This document shows positions 32,628 to 41,086 of a DNA stretch of 64,000 nt, in pieces. The notes beneath the pieces are model-generated. The model was given only the letters and a program-made list of their open reading frames with translations. It made no database searches and was not told the origin of the DNA. Position 1 is the stretch's first letter, and every line of letters starts with the position of its first letter. The stretch is taken from NCBI GenBank assembly GCA_036783645.1, contig DAIPWT010000004.1, forward strand, positions 1-64,000, written 5' to 3'. This DNA comes from UBA4732 sp002404095. GTDB lineage: Bacteria; Planctomycetota; Planctomycetia; Gemmatales; Gemmataceae. The translations under genes and the position numbers were made by a program.

Positions 32628-33920
32628 TTATCGCGCCGCCGATTTGCCCGCCTTGCCAATACAAAACAGGTTGTCCTTGCCGTGAATGTACAGGCGATTG
32701 CCGGCCACCGCCGGAGTGGACATCACCCCTTCGCCGAGGCTGTTTTTCGCCAACAGCTTGAACGCCGTCGGCGTCGCCTCGAAGACGTAGACCTCGCCGT
32801 CCTCGCCGGCCGCGTACACCTTGCCGTCGATCAGGACGGGTGAGGCGCTCATGTCGCTGCCCAGCCGATGCGTCCAGACCTCGGCGCCCGTCTTCGCCAC
32901 GTGGCATGAGGCGAAGCCCTTGTCGTTGACGGCGTAGAGATAGTCGCCGGACGCCAGCAGGGTCGGGACGTAGGAGAAGGACTTTTGATCTTCCCAGGCC
33001 AGATGTGTTTTCGTCACGTCGCCTTTGCCGCCGGGCCGCAGGGCGATCAGTGACCGACCCGCCCCACCCTCGCCGGCGTTGGCGATGACCAATCCTCCCG
33101 CCATGATCGGCGAGGCCACCGTCCGCAGCGGATGACTGGGAAAACTCCAGATGTAATTCCAAATCTCGGCGCCGTCGTCGGGGTTGTAGCTGGTGACGCC
33201 GGCCGTGCTGGCGACGATCAATTCCGGCTCTCCCTTGTCGCTTTTCAGGATGAACGGCGTCGAGTAGCTGGCGCGGAAGGACTTGCGCTCCGCCTTCCAG
33301 GCGTCCGTGCCGTCCTTGGCGTGAAAGGCCAGCACCATCGAAGGCGCGGGCTTATCGACCTTTTCGCCCTGATCGTCGGCGAGAAAGACTTTGCCGTCGT
33401 AGACGATGGGCGAAATGCCGGCGCCGTGTTCGCTTACGAAGCCACCAAGGTTCCGGCTCCAAACCTGGACGCCTTTGAAGTCGTAGGCGTTCAGCAGCAG
33501 CTCTTTTCCATCCCAGAAGACGGCGTATACACGATCGCCGTCCGTGGCCGGCGTGGACGACGCCAAGGTATTCTTGGGATGCGCATGGGCGGCCGCGCCG
33601 GCGGCGCTTTGCTTCCAAAGGACTTCGCCGGTGACGGCGTTGAGGCAGAGCAGCCAGCGCTCGGAACCGTCGGCCGCGGACGACTGAATGAAAACGCGGT
33701 CGCCCCAGGTGATCGGCGACGAATTGCCGCGGCCCGGAATCGGCGTTTTCCACAAGACGCCTTCCGTTGCCGTCCACTGGATAGGCACATCCTTGTCGGC
33801 CGAGACGCCGGTCCCGTTGGGTCCGCGGAAACGCGGCCAGTCGTCGGCGTGCGCGGCGGCGCAGGTCAATAGGCCGCACAAAGCCGGAAGAATCCAGAAT
33901 GCGGTGGGTCGTGGCTGCAT
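32628..33920 (-). CDS. PQQ-like beta-propeller protein, exported
   Basis: A 430-residue exported protein with signal FWILPALCGLLTCAAAHADDW. Its propeller repeats are of the PQQ/BamB type: DWPRFRGPNGTGVSADKDVP, GRGNSSPITWGDRVFIQSS, RWLLCLNAVTGEVLWKQSA, ASSTPATDGDRVYAVFWD, TSYNPDDGAEIWNYIW, ASPIMAGGLVIANAG, PTLLASGDYLYAVNDKG and STPAVAGNRLYIHGKDNLF. WPRFRGPNG is the standard opening of the planctomycete family. There is no evidence that PQQ is bound. ATG 33920 has GGAG about 10 nt upstream. Uma2 and NIPSNAP follow in the same direction. Confidence 0.93.
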   Translation of the reverse strand: MQPRPTAFWILPALCGLLTCAAAHADDWPRFRGPNGTGVSADKDVPIQWTATEGVLWKTPIPGRGNSSPITWGDRVFIQSSAADGSERWLLCLNAVTGEVLWKQSAAGAAAHAHPKNTLASSTPATDGDRVYAVFWDGKELLLNAYDFKGVQVWSRNLGGFVSEHGAGISPIVYDGKVFLADDQGEKVDKPAPSMVLAFHAKDGTDAWKAERKSFRASYSTPFILKSDKGEPELIVASTAGVTSYNPDDGAEIWNYIWSFPSHPLRTVASPIMAGGLVIANAGEGGAGRSLIALRPGGKGDVTKTHLAWEDQKSFSYVPTLLASGDYLYAVNDKGFASCHVAKTGAEVWTHRLGSDMSASPVLIDGKVYAAGEDGEVYVFEATPTAFKLLAKNSLGEGVMSTPAVAGNRLYIHGKDNLFCIGKAGKSAAR

Positions 33921-34032
33921 GGCAATGGCTCCAGTGTGAGTCAGGCTGGTCGGCGGACGATTTGCAGACATGATACCAAGACCGGCTGGCGGAATCTCCT
34001 ATCAACTTCGCTTTTTTCTCGACGCCGTCAGG

Positions 34033-34122
34033 CTAGTGCTTCGTCACGCATGGATTGATGGGTGGGACGGGCTTCTAGCCCGTCCCACCTGACCCATCAA
34101 AGTACGAGTGACGTTGCACTAG
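34033..34122. repeat. CTAGTGC-ended palindrome; supplies the mogA stop codon
   Basis: An imperfect palindrome with ends CTAGTGC/GCACTAG, inner CGTCA, TTGATGGGT/ACCCATCAA and a perfect centre GGGACGGGCTTCTAGCCCGTCCC. The right 37 nt are shared with the tail at 83-119. The terminal CTAG provides the TAG stop of mogA on the minus strand (34119-34121). It lies between mogA and the PQQ propeller gene, both on the minus strand. Confidence 0.82.
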
Positions 34123-34652
34123 GACTTGGGACGAAACGCCTTTACCACCGTCTCATTCGTGGTCAGAAAAGGCCCTTCAATCAAATCGACGCAGTAGGGA
34201 ATCGCCGGGAAAACGGCCAACAGGCAATCGCGGATGGCGCTCGGCTTACCGGGCAGGTTAACGATGAGCGACCGTCCGCGGACGCCCGCGATCTGCCGTG
34301 ACAGAATGGCCGTCGGCACGACCTTCAACGATACCGCGCGCATCTGTTCGCCGAAGCCGTCCAGCAGTTTCTCACAAACCGCTTCCGTCGCCTCCGGCGT
34401 CACGTCGCGCCGCGCCGGCCCCGTACCGCCGGTCGTCACCACGAGACAGCAACTTTCGCGGTCGCACAACTCCTTTAAGGTCGCTTCGATGAGCGGCCGC
34501 TCGTCCGGGATGAGGCGAACGACCGGTTCCCAGGTACAGGACAAAATTTCCGTCAGGCAGGCTTGGATGGCGGGACCGCCGCGATCTTCGTATTCGCCGC
34601 GGCTGGCGCGGTCGGAGACGGTGACGACGCCGATGCGGATGGGTGGGTTCAT
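34119..34652 (-). CDS. mogA: Molybdopterin adenylyltransferase MogA/MoaB
   Basis: A 177-residue MoCF-fold protein that adenylates molybdopterin before molybdenum insertion. Signatures are RIGVVTVSDRASRGEYEDRG at the N-terminus, CLVVTTGGTGPARRDVTPEA in the active site and RGRSLIVNLPGKPSAIRDCL. The length fits MogA. No other molybdenum cofactor gene is nearby. The gene is preceded by a small helical protein gene on the same strand (41 nt) and its TAG stop is part of the palindrome at 34033-34122. Confidence 0.93.
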   Translation of the reverse strand: MNPPIRIGVVTVSDRASRGEYEDRGGPAIQACLTEILSCTWEPVVRLIPDERPLIEATLKELCDRESCCLVVTTGGTGPARRDVTPEATEAVCEKLLDGFGEQMRAVSLKVVPTAILSRQIAGVRGRSLIVNLPGKPSAIRDCLLAVFPAIPYCVDLIEGPFLTTNETVVKAFRPKS

Positions 34653-34692
34653 AATTATGGCGGACGGGGAGGCCGCGCCTTTGTTGCCCGGA

Positions 34693-34995
34693 TCATTTCC
34701 GGTTGAGGCGCTCGCGTTTGGCGTGTTCGCGGATCTCGTCCAGTTCGCGCATAAGGTAGTCGGCCATCTCGTCCGTCTCCCCCTGCATCTCGAAAAGCTT
34801 TTGCAAAGAGTTGAGGAGCGCGAGCAAAGTAGGGTAATGGCTGCGACGGCGGATGGGACGGCTCAGTTCGCGGAGGTCGGCCGCGCGAGCCGTTAGATGA
34901 TTGCTTATTTGTTCCGACAGGCCGCGCGCGCGCTTTCCGGCGTCGGTGAGGAGTTCACGGAGAGGAAGACGGCGATAAGGTTTTTCGGCGGCCAT
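34693..34995 (-). CDS. Small helical protein (100 aa)
   Basis: Not recognised. The protein is basic and predicts as helices throughout: RRLPLRELLTDAGKRARGLS, EQISNHLTARAADLRELSR, SHYPTLLALLNSLQKLFEMQ and YLMRELDEIREHAKRERL. ATG 34995 is my best start; ATG 35079 is possible but has no ribosome-binding site. It is divergent from shc. A role as a small coiled-coil adaptor is only a guess. Confidence 0.5.
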   Translation of the reverse strand: MAAEKPYRRLPLRELLTDAGKRARGLSEQISNHLTARAADLRELSRPIRRRSHYPTLLALLNSLQKLFEMQGETDEMADYLMRELDEIREHAKRERLNRK

Positions 34996-35112
34996 AGGGT
35001 TCAACCCGGCCCCCGGAACGCGGGGAGCCGAAAAAAGCGGGAGGAGTTCGTAAGAGCGCCTAACTTGTGTATACTCCATAAGAAGCGTTGAAGTCAAGGG
35101 GCGCTGAAGAAT

Positions 35113-35129
35113 CCCGGACTCGTGAGTAC
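35113..35129. repeat. Single arm of the ACTCGTGAGTCC element upstream of shc
   Basis: CCCGGACTCGTGAGTAC matches the arm core CCCGGACTCACGAGTACG with two changes that make it more self-complementary (ACTCGTGAGT). It lies in the divergent gap before shc, the same kind of position as the two full copies. No second arm is visible within 150 nt. Confidence 0.5.
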
Positions 35130-35228
35130 ACTTCCTCTTGCGGCAGTTTGCGGCAACCGAGTAGACTACAACCTCTTCGCACCAGCGAGTTTGTTCGGAT
35201 CGGCGCCCCGACGGCGGAAAGGAGTTCC

Positions 35229-37259
35229 GTGAACGCCCTGCACACCCTGCCTTCGCAGGAACGGCAAGCGCTCGGCGTTCGACGCACGCCACTTCCCGCT
35301 TCGCCGACGCAACGCGCGTTGGATCGCGCCCGCCGCCGACTCCTCGACCTGCAACGCCCCGACGGCCACTGGTGCGGCGAATTGCAGGGCGACACCATTC
35401 TCGAATCCGAATACGTCCTCTTGATGGCCTTTCTCGGCCGCGAGTGTGAGGAGCGCACCGGCAAAGTCGCCGAGTACGTTTTGCGTCAGCAGCGGCCCGA
35501 CGGCAGCTGGACCCATTACCCCGACGGCCCCATTGAACTTAGCGGCTCCGTCAAGGCGTATTTTGCCCTCAAGCTCACCGGTCATGACCCCGACGCTCCC
35601 TACATGCGTCGCGCCTGTGAAGTCATTCGCGCCAACGGCGGCGCAGCCCAGTGCAATAGCTTTACCAAGTTTTATCTCGCCCTTCTCGGACAATTCCCCT
35701 ACGCCAATTGCGCTTCCGTGCCGCCGGAATTGATGCTGTTGCCGCGCTGGTTTTACCTCAACCTTTACGCCATGTCGAGTTGGACGCGCACCATCGTCGT
35801 ACCGCTCAGCATCTTCTCGGCGTTCAAGCCGGTGCGTCACGTCCCGCCGGAACGCGGCGTCCGCGAGCTGTTTTTGGAACCGCCCGAGACGCCGATGTCA
35901 CCGGCGCCTTACGGCCGACGCCTATTCACTTGGGGCAATTTCTTCCTGGCCGTCGATGCGGTCTACAAGAGGGCCGAGCGCTGGGGACTGCTCGGCCCCA
36001 TCCGAAATATCGCCGTGGCGAAGGCGGCGGCATGGATGCGCGAGCGCTTCACCGACAGCGATGGCCTCGGCGCCATCTTCCCGCCGATGATTTATACCGT
36101 CATCAGTCTGCGCTGCCTTGGCGTGGCCGACGACGCGCCGGAAATGCGCTGGGCGCTGAAGCAGCTCGAAGACCTGATGATCGAAGAAGACGGTGCGATC
36201 CGCCTGCAACCCTGTTTCTCGCCGGTGTGGGACACGGCCCTGGCCCTCAACGCCCTGGCCGACGCGCATGTGACGACGGAGACGGACGCCGCGCCGCAGG
36301 CCGCCGTGGATTGGTTGCTGGAACGCGAGGTGCGGCGCCGCGGCGATTGGAGCGTCCAAAACCCGCACCTGGAGCCGGGCGGTTGGTTCTTCGAGTACAA
36401 CAACGGCTTCTATCCCGACACCGACGACACCGCGATGGTACTCATGGCTCTGGCGCGAACCGGCGCCGCCAACACGCCCGCCGCTCAGCCGGCCGGGGAG
36501 CGCGGCCTGCGCTGGCTGCTGGGAATGCAGAACCGCGACGGCGGCTGGGCGGCGTTCGACCGCGACGTGACGCGCGAGGTGCTGACGAAAGTGCCGTTCG
36601 CCGATCATAACGCCATGCTCGATCCCAGTTGTCCCGATATTACCGCCCGCGTGTTGGAGGCGCTCGGCTGTTACGGCTTTGGCGTCGATCATCCGCAGGT
36701 GCGCCGCGCCTTAGCGTTTCTGCGTAAGACGCAGGAAAAGTCCGGCTGTTGGATCGGCCGTTGGGGCGTGAACTACCTCTATGGCTGCTGGCAGGTGCTG
36801 GTCGGGCTACAGAAAATCGGCTTCGACATGGGCGACACAATGGTGCGGCGCGCCGTAGCATGGCTGGAGCAGGCACAGCAACCGGAAGGCGGTTGGGGCG
36901 AAAGCTGCGGCAGTTACGACGACCCGTCGCTGGCCGGCAAGGGAACGCCGACCGCGTCTCAGACGGCGTGGGCGCTGCTGGCCCTGATGGCGGCCGGCGA
37001 GGGCGCCGGCGACGCTGTTCGCGCCGGCGTCGCGTATCTGGTCGCCACGCAGGCCGAGGACGGCGACTGGCGCGAAGAGCCGTTTACGGGAACCGGATTT
37101 CCGAAGGTATTTTATCTGAAATATCACTTGTATAGCTTGTATTTTCCCCTGATGGCATTGGCGCGCTATCAGCGCCGAGCGCTACAAGCCCTGAGCGCAA
37201 GCGAGGGGGTTCGTCTAACCCCCTCGCTTGGGCTCAGGGCTTGTAGCGCTCGGCGCTGA
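35229..37259 (+). CDS. shc: Squalene-hopene cyclase
   Basis: Cyclises squalene to hopene/hopanol, the core of hopanoid lipids, at the inner membrane. The 676-residue protein has the catalytic DTDDTA motif (Asp397, Asp399, Asp400) and at least six QW-type repeats: QRPDGHWCGEL, QQRPDGSWTHYPDG, QNRDGGWAAFD, QEKSGCWIGRWGVNY, QQPEGGWGESCGSYDD and QAEDGDWREEPFTGTGFP. I start at GTG 35229, which has AAAGGAG 4-5 nt upstream. The last roughly 27 residues after LMALARYQRR are encoded by a 42-bp hairpin and have no match in the family; the stop TGA lies in its right arm. Followed after 16 nt by hpnH. Confidence 0.96.
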   Translation: MNALHTLPSQERQALGVRRTPLPASPTQRALDRARRRLLDLQRPDGHWCGELQGDTILESEYVLLMAFLGRECEERTGKVAEYVLRQQRPDGSWTHYPDGPIELSGSVKAYFALKLTGHDPDAPYMRRACEVIRANGGAAQCNSFTKFYLALLGQFPYANCASVPPELMLLPRWFYLNLYAMSSWTRTIVVPLSIFSAFKPVRHVPPERGVRELFLEPPETPMSPAPYGRRLFTWGNFFLAVDAVYKRAERWGLLGPIRNIAVAKAAAWMRERFTDSDGLGAIFPPMIYTVISLRCLGVADDAPEMRWALKQLEDLMIEEDGAIRLQPCFSPVWDTALALNALADAHVTTETDAAPQAAVDWLLEREVRRRGDWSVQNPHLEPGGWFFEYNNGFYPDTDDTAMVLMALARTGAANTPAAQPAGERGLRWLLGMQNRDGGWAAFDRDVTREVLTKVPFADHNAMLDPSCPDITARVLEALGCYGFGVDHPQVRRALAFLRKTQEKSGCWIGRWGVNYLYGCWQVLVGLQKIGFDMGDTMVRRAVAWLEQAQQPEGGWGESCGSYDDPSLAGKGTPTASQTAWALLALMAAGEGAGDAVRAGVAYLVATQAEDGDWREEPFTGTGFPKVFYLKYHLYSLYFPLMALARYQRRALQALSASEGVRLTPSLGLRACSARR

Positions 37260-37260
37260 T
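37168..37260. repeat. 42-bp near-perfect hairpin overlapping the shc 3' end
   Basis: Arms 37168-37209 and 37219-37260 are complementary over 42 bp with one mismatch and a 9-nt loop, the longest uninterrupted stem in the window. It encodes the last about 30 codons of shc and its TGA stop, and ends 4 nt before the hpnH ribosome-binding site AAGGAGA (37264-37270). A 20-nt fragment of the arm (AGCCCTGAGCGCAAGCGAGG) also occurs at 16674, showing it is a dispersed family. Confidence 0.9.
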
Positions 37261-37275
37261 GCGAAGGAGATTTCG

Positions 37276-38295
37276 ATGCGCTTCCCGCTCAGTCTGACCA
37301 CCGACATGGTGGGCTACATCGGCCGTAAGAAGCTATCCGGCGCCAAGCGCTTCCCGCTGGTGCTAATGCTCGAACCGCTGCACGCTTGCAACTTAACTTG
37401 CACCGGCTGCGGCCGTATCCGCGAGTATTCCACGCACCTCAAGGATCGGCTTTCTCTCAAAGAATGCCTTGATTCCGTGGACGAAGCGGCCGCCCCCATC
37501 GTCAGCATCTGCGGCGGCGAGCCGATGATCTATCCTGAGATCGGCGCCCTCGTCAAAGGCATCCTCCGGCGCCGTAAACACATCTATCTCTGCACCAACG
37601 GCATGTTCACCAAGAAAAAGCTGCACGAATTCCGGCCGTCGGATCGCTTCTTCTTCAACGTCCACCTCGACGGCCTGGAGCAGACGCACGACAAGGCCGT
37701 CGAGCGCGACGGCGTATTCAAGTTGGCCATCGAAGGCATTGTGGCCGCCAAGAAAGCCGGCTTCCTCGTCTGCACCAACACAACCATCTTCAAGGAAACC
37801 GACCTGAACGAAGTGGATCAGCTGTTCACCTACCTGACGAAACTCGGCGTGGACGGCTTCTTGTTGGCGCCGGCCTACGGCTACAGTTCGGTCCACGCCA
37901 CCAACCCGGACGGGGCCGCGGAGATCTTCATGACGCGCGAGGACGTGCGCGTCAAATTTAAGGAGGCGGAAAAGCTCCTTTACAAGCACCGCATGATGTC
38001 GTCGCCGGTCTTCCTGGAATTCCTGAGCGGCAAGCGCGAGTTGAGCTGTTCGGCGTGGGGCAATCCGACGCGCAACATCAAGGGCTGGAAAGGGCCGTGT
38101 TATCTCATAACCGACGAACATCATGAATCGTTCGACGGCCTGATGAACGACACGCAATGGGAGAATTACGGCCACGGCAAAGACCCGCGCTGCGAGCATT
38201 GTTTGATGCACTGCGGATTCGAGGCGTCGGCCGCGCTGGGCGTCAACGCCCGGCTGGGGGACAGCCTCAAGATGCTGATGTGGCAACTGTCGTGA
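37276..38295 (+). CDS. hpnH: Hopanoid biosynthesis radical SAM protein HpnH (adenosylhopane synthase)
   Basis: Adds the 5'-deoxyadenosyl radical of SAM to diploptene to give adenosylhopane, the first step to extended hopanoids. The 339-residue protein has the CX3CX2C cluster in LHACNLTCTGCGRI (Cys38, 42, 45), SICGGEPMIYPEI, HIYLCTNGMFTKKKL, FFNVHLDGLEQTHDK and the C-terminal family block DPRCEHCLMHCGFEASA. ATG 37276 is preceded by AAGGAGA. It follows shc directly, as in many hopanoid operons; no other hpn gene is in the window. Confidence 0.95.
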   Translation: MRFPLSLTTDMVGYIGRKKLSGAKRFPLVLMLEPLHACNLTCTGCGRIREYSTHLKDRLSLKECLDSVDEAAAPIVSICGGEPMIYPEIGALVKGILRRRKHIYLCTNGMFTKKKLHEFRPSDRFFFNVHLDGLEQTHDKAVERDGVFKLAIEGIVAAKKAGFLVCTNTTIFKETDLNEVDQLFTYLTKLGVDGFLLAPAYGYSSVHATNPDGAAEIFMTREDVRVKFKEAEKLLYKHRMMSSPVFLEFLSGKRELSCSAWGNPTRNIKGWKGPCYLITDEHHESFDGLMNDTQWENYGHGKDPRCEHCLMHCGFEASAALGVNARLGDSLKMLMWQLS

Positions 38296-38318
38296 ACGGG
38301 GATCCGCTAAGAGCCTGT

Positions 38319-38392
38319 GCGAAAAGGGCGGGGAGACCCCGCCCCTACCCACGAAAATCGCTGTAGGGGCTGGGTCTCCCCGCCCTTTTCGC
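38319..38392. terminator. Hairpin downstream of hpnH (AAGGGCGGGG family)
   Basis: Arms 38319-38348 and 38363-38392 pair over 30 bp with about one mismatch and a 14-nt loop. It begins 24 nt after the hpnH stop and may end the shc-hpnH transcript. The family is the same as the palindrome at 16709-16775. Confidence 0.7.
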
Positions 38393-38535
38393 TGCGGGGT
38401 CGCGCCATCTCCAACCCTGTCTTTCCCATTCATTTTGGGCAACTTCCCGCGCTCGCGTGGCCGACTTGCTTTCCCATCACGGCGCCGCGATACTATCCAT
38501 ACATTCGATAGCCGCATTCACCACGGAGATCTCCC

Positions 38536-40344
38536 ATGAAGCGCCGTTCCGGATTCGCTCTGCTCCTGTTGCTTTTGCCGGTCCTGGCTTACGCCCAGGA
38601 AGCTCCCGAACAGTTGTTGCCCGCGACCACCCAAGTCTATCTCCGCTGGGACGGCGTGGACGCTCATCGCGCATCTTACGACAAGAGCGGTCTCGGCCAG
38701 ATGATGCAAGGCGACACCGGCGGCTTCGTCGCCAGCCTGTATGGCCAGCTCCAGGACGGCCTCAGCGCCCTGCTGACGGTGGACCAACTGCTCGGCGGCG
38801 TCGCGCCGGACAAGCTCGCCAAGATGCAGGCCGACGCCGCGGAAGCGTCGAAATTGCTCTCCGCCGTATCCAAAAAGGGCTTTATCCTGGCCGCCGAGGT
38901 GCGCAACGTCGAGGGGCCGGAATGGCAAGTCACGCTCATCCTGCCCGACGCCGGCCCTAAACCGGGACCGCTGGCCTCCGCCCTCCGCCTGGTTGCATCT
39001 CTTAGTAAGCTATCCGTGAAGGATGTTAAATCCGGCGATTTCACCGCCCATTCGATCAACGCCGATTCGATCTATACGACTTGGTGGCAGGAAGGTAATC
39101 ACGCCATCGTCGCCGTCGGACCGGATAAGCCGGAAGATGTGCTGGAGCGCCTCCACGGCGTCAAACCACAATCGAAGGAGCGAATCACACTGGCCCAGAA
39201 TCCGCTGTTCAAGCGCCTCAAGAGCTTCGACAAGTTCGAGACCAGCGCGCGCGCCTTCGTGGATTCGGCCGCACTCGTCAAGCTCGCCGCCTCCCGCAGT
39301 AAGGAGTTCGATAAGCTGCTAAAGGATTTAGGCTTGGACGGTCTCAAAAGTCTGGTATTTTACTCCGGCTTCGACGGAGCGGCCGAGCGCGGTCTCGTGG
39401 AGTGGGACATGCCCGCCCCGCGCAAAGGTCTTCTGACGCTGCTCAACGGCAAGGCTTTCACGTTGGCTGATGTGCCGCCGCTGCCGCCGGACGTTATTAG
39501 CTGGTCGATGACCAACTTCGATACGGGCGCCTTTTACGACGTAGGCTTGGAAGCGGCCGAGAACGTCGCCGCCATCGTCGCCCCGGAACAGGTGGGCAAG
39601 ATCAAAGGTTACAGCAAACTCGCCGACGAGGCGTTAGGCGTCGATCTGCGCAAGGATCTGTTGGATTCGCTCGGCGATAAAGTGGCGCTTTACACATCAC
39701 CGTCGGAAGGGCCGCTGGCGCTGGGACAGACGCTTATGCTCAAGGTGAAGAACGCCAAAAAGCTCCAGGAATCGCTCGACCAGGCGGTCAAAGGCATTGG
39801 CAAGGCGACCGGCGCCGACGTGACGCTAACAAAGAAGACCTATCACGGCGTTGAGATGCGTGAAGTCCACGTCGCGCAGCAGGGCTTCCTATTCGTGCCG
39901 TCCTACGTGATTTACAAGGATTGGCTGGTGATTGCCCCGTTTCCGCAGCAAGTGCAGGCCTACATCTTGCGGGCTAAGGGCGAGTTGACGGCGTGGAAAC
40001 CCGACCAGCGCGTCAAACAGTCGTTGGCGGATTTGCCCAAAGAGTTCATCTCCATTTCGTATTCGGACCCGAGGCCGTCGGTGAAGGAGATCCTGTCGAT
40101 CGCGCCATTGATCGCCGGCACGGCCAACAGCTTCGCGCCGGACTCGAAGTTCGAGGTTGGCAGCCTGCCCAACGCGCAGGAAGCCACGCGACACCTCTTC
40201 CCCAACGTTTCGGTGACGAGCGACGACGGCAAGACGCTGCGCCTGGAGACGCGGGCGTCGCTGCAACTGCCGTTCGACCTGACGGGGATAGATACGTATG
40301 GTATCTTTATCTTCTTAGGCTATTTTGGCAGGTTCGCGTTTTAG
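38536..40344 (+). CDS. Exported protein of unknown function (602 aa)
   Basis: The product has a signal peptide (FALLLLLLPVLAYAQEAPEQ) and no other membrane helix apart from a weakly hydrophobic C-terminus. Its pattern (LPATTQVYLRWDGVDAHRAS early on, VIVAVGPDKPEDVLERL-like strands, ALDRAVKGIGKATGADVTL and KDWLVIAPFPQQVQAYIL) resembles DUF3352-type secreted proteins common in planctomycetes, but I am not certain of the family. The stop TAG (40342-40344) and the preceding TTT belong to the tandem repeat that follows. Confidence 0.78.
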   Translation: MKRRSGFALLLLLLPVLAYAQEAPEQLLPATTQVYLRWDGVDAHRASYDKSGLGQMMQGDTGGFVASLYGQLQDGLSALLTVDQLLGGVAPDKLAKMQADAAEASKLLSAVSKKGFILAAEVRNVEGPEWQVTLILPDAGPKPGPLASALRLVASLSKLSVKDVKSGDFTAHSINADSIYTTWWQEGNHAIVAVGPDKPEDVLERLHGVKPQSKERITLAQNPLFKRLKSFDKFETSARAFVDSAALVKLAASRSKEFDKLLKDLGLDGLKSLVFYSGFDGAAERGLVEWDMPAPRKGLLTLLNGKAFTLADVPPLPPDVISWSMTNFDTGAFYDVGLEAAENVAAIVAPEQVGKIKGYSKLADEALGVDLRKDLLDSLGDKVALYTSPSEGPLALGQTLMLKVKNAKKLQESLDQAVKGIGKATGADVTLTKKTYHGVEMREVHVAQQGFLFVPSYVIYKDWLVIAPFPQQVQAYILRAKGELTAWKPDQRVKQSLADLPKEFISISYSDPRPSVKEILSIAPLIAGTANSFAPDSKFEVGSLPNAQEATRHLFPNVSVTSDDGKTLRLETRASLQLPFDLTGIDTYGIFIFLGYFGRFAF

Positions 40345-40453
40345 AGTGGGTCACTCGCTCCGCGAGTGACTTTTTAGAGTGGGTCACTCGCTCCGCGAGT
40401 GACTTTAAGCCATAGACCGCAAAGTCACTCGCGGAGCGAGTGACCCACTCTCA
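40339..40453. repeat. Three-copy repeat (two direct, one inverted) that supplies both flanking stop codons
   Basis: A 33-bp unit with core TTTAGAGTGGGTCACTCGCT and CCGCGAGTGACTTT occurs at about 40339-40373 and 40371-40406 in tandem, and inverted at 40421-40453. The TAG of the first unit is the stop of the exported protein gene. On the other strand the inverted unit encodes the PilZ protein's last seven residues (VGHSLRE) and its TGA stop (40425-40427). Thus both convergent genes end inside the repeat. Confidence 0.88.
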
Positions 40454-41012
40454 CTTCGAGGAACGACCCGCCGTTCTCGTGCAAGCCGTCGCCGACGGCG
40501 CACGTCCATAGGATGCGCACCAGGAAGTCATACGGCGGTTCGCCGCCTGGCCGGGGCACGAGGACGTGGACCTTTTGTCCGAGGAGCCGGCGCGTGCCGA
40601 CGAGCCGGATGCCGGTGGCGGACAAGTCGCGGCTTAGGAGCGTACACTCGGCGCCGTCCTCGGCGCGCACTATGACGGTCTGCACGAAGTCCACGCGATC
40701 ACCGCCCCGGCGCTCGACAAGACCGGCGCCCTGGGGTGATTCTGGGTTTAGAAGTTGATTGACGGCGCGCTGAACGCCAAGCTGTTGAGACTGTTCCTGA
40801 CGAACGCGGTCGCTGACGGGGGCGCTAAAATAATAACGACCACGGCGGAGAGTGAGCGACGGTCGGGCCAGCGCGACTACGTCTTTCCATAAGTCGTCGG
40901 ACACCCCGGCTTGCGTCAGTTCCTCGCGCACTTCGCGCGGAACTACGTATCCTTGTCGTTGCGCCCGGCGGACGACCTGCTCCGCGACGCTTTTCAGGTT
41001 GGCCGCACTCAT
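40425..41012 (-). CDS. PilZ domain protein with an N-terminal helical domain
   Basis: The 195-residue protein has a helical N-terminus (SAANLKSVAEQVVRRAQRQG, then EVREELTQAGVSDDLWKDVV) and a C-terminal PilZ-like domain. The expected c-di-GMP signature is partly present: RRGGDRVDFVQTVIVR, where the usual RxxxR is not exact, and LSRDLSATGIRLVGTRRLLG matching the D/NxSxxG motif. Both together suggest c-di-GMP binding, although the Arg motif is atypical. ATG 41012 has GAGAGG about 9 nt upstream; the longer frame would begin in the inverted repeat at 41087-41223. Its C-terminal VGHSLRE is repeat-encoded. Confidence 0.8.
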   Translation of the reverse strand: MSAANLKSVAEQVVRRAQRQGYVVPREVREELTQAGVSDDLWKDVVALARPSLTLRRGRYYFSAPVSDRVRQEQSQQLGVQRAVNQLLNPESPQGAGLVERRGGDRVDFVQTVIVRAEDGAECTLLSRDLSATGIRLVGTRRLLGQKVHVLVPRPGGEPPYDFLVRILWTCAVGDGLHENGGSFLEVRVGHSLRE

Positions 41013-41086
41013 GGACGGATACCTCTCGAACGGCGAAACGCTGTGCCTGCGGAAAGTGTAGCACGTTTTTCCGGCGCCGAGGTGTA

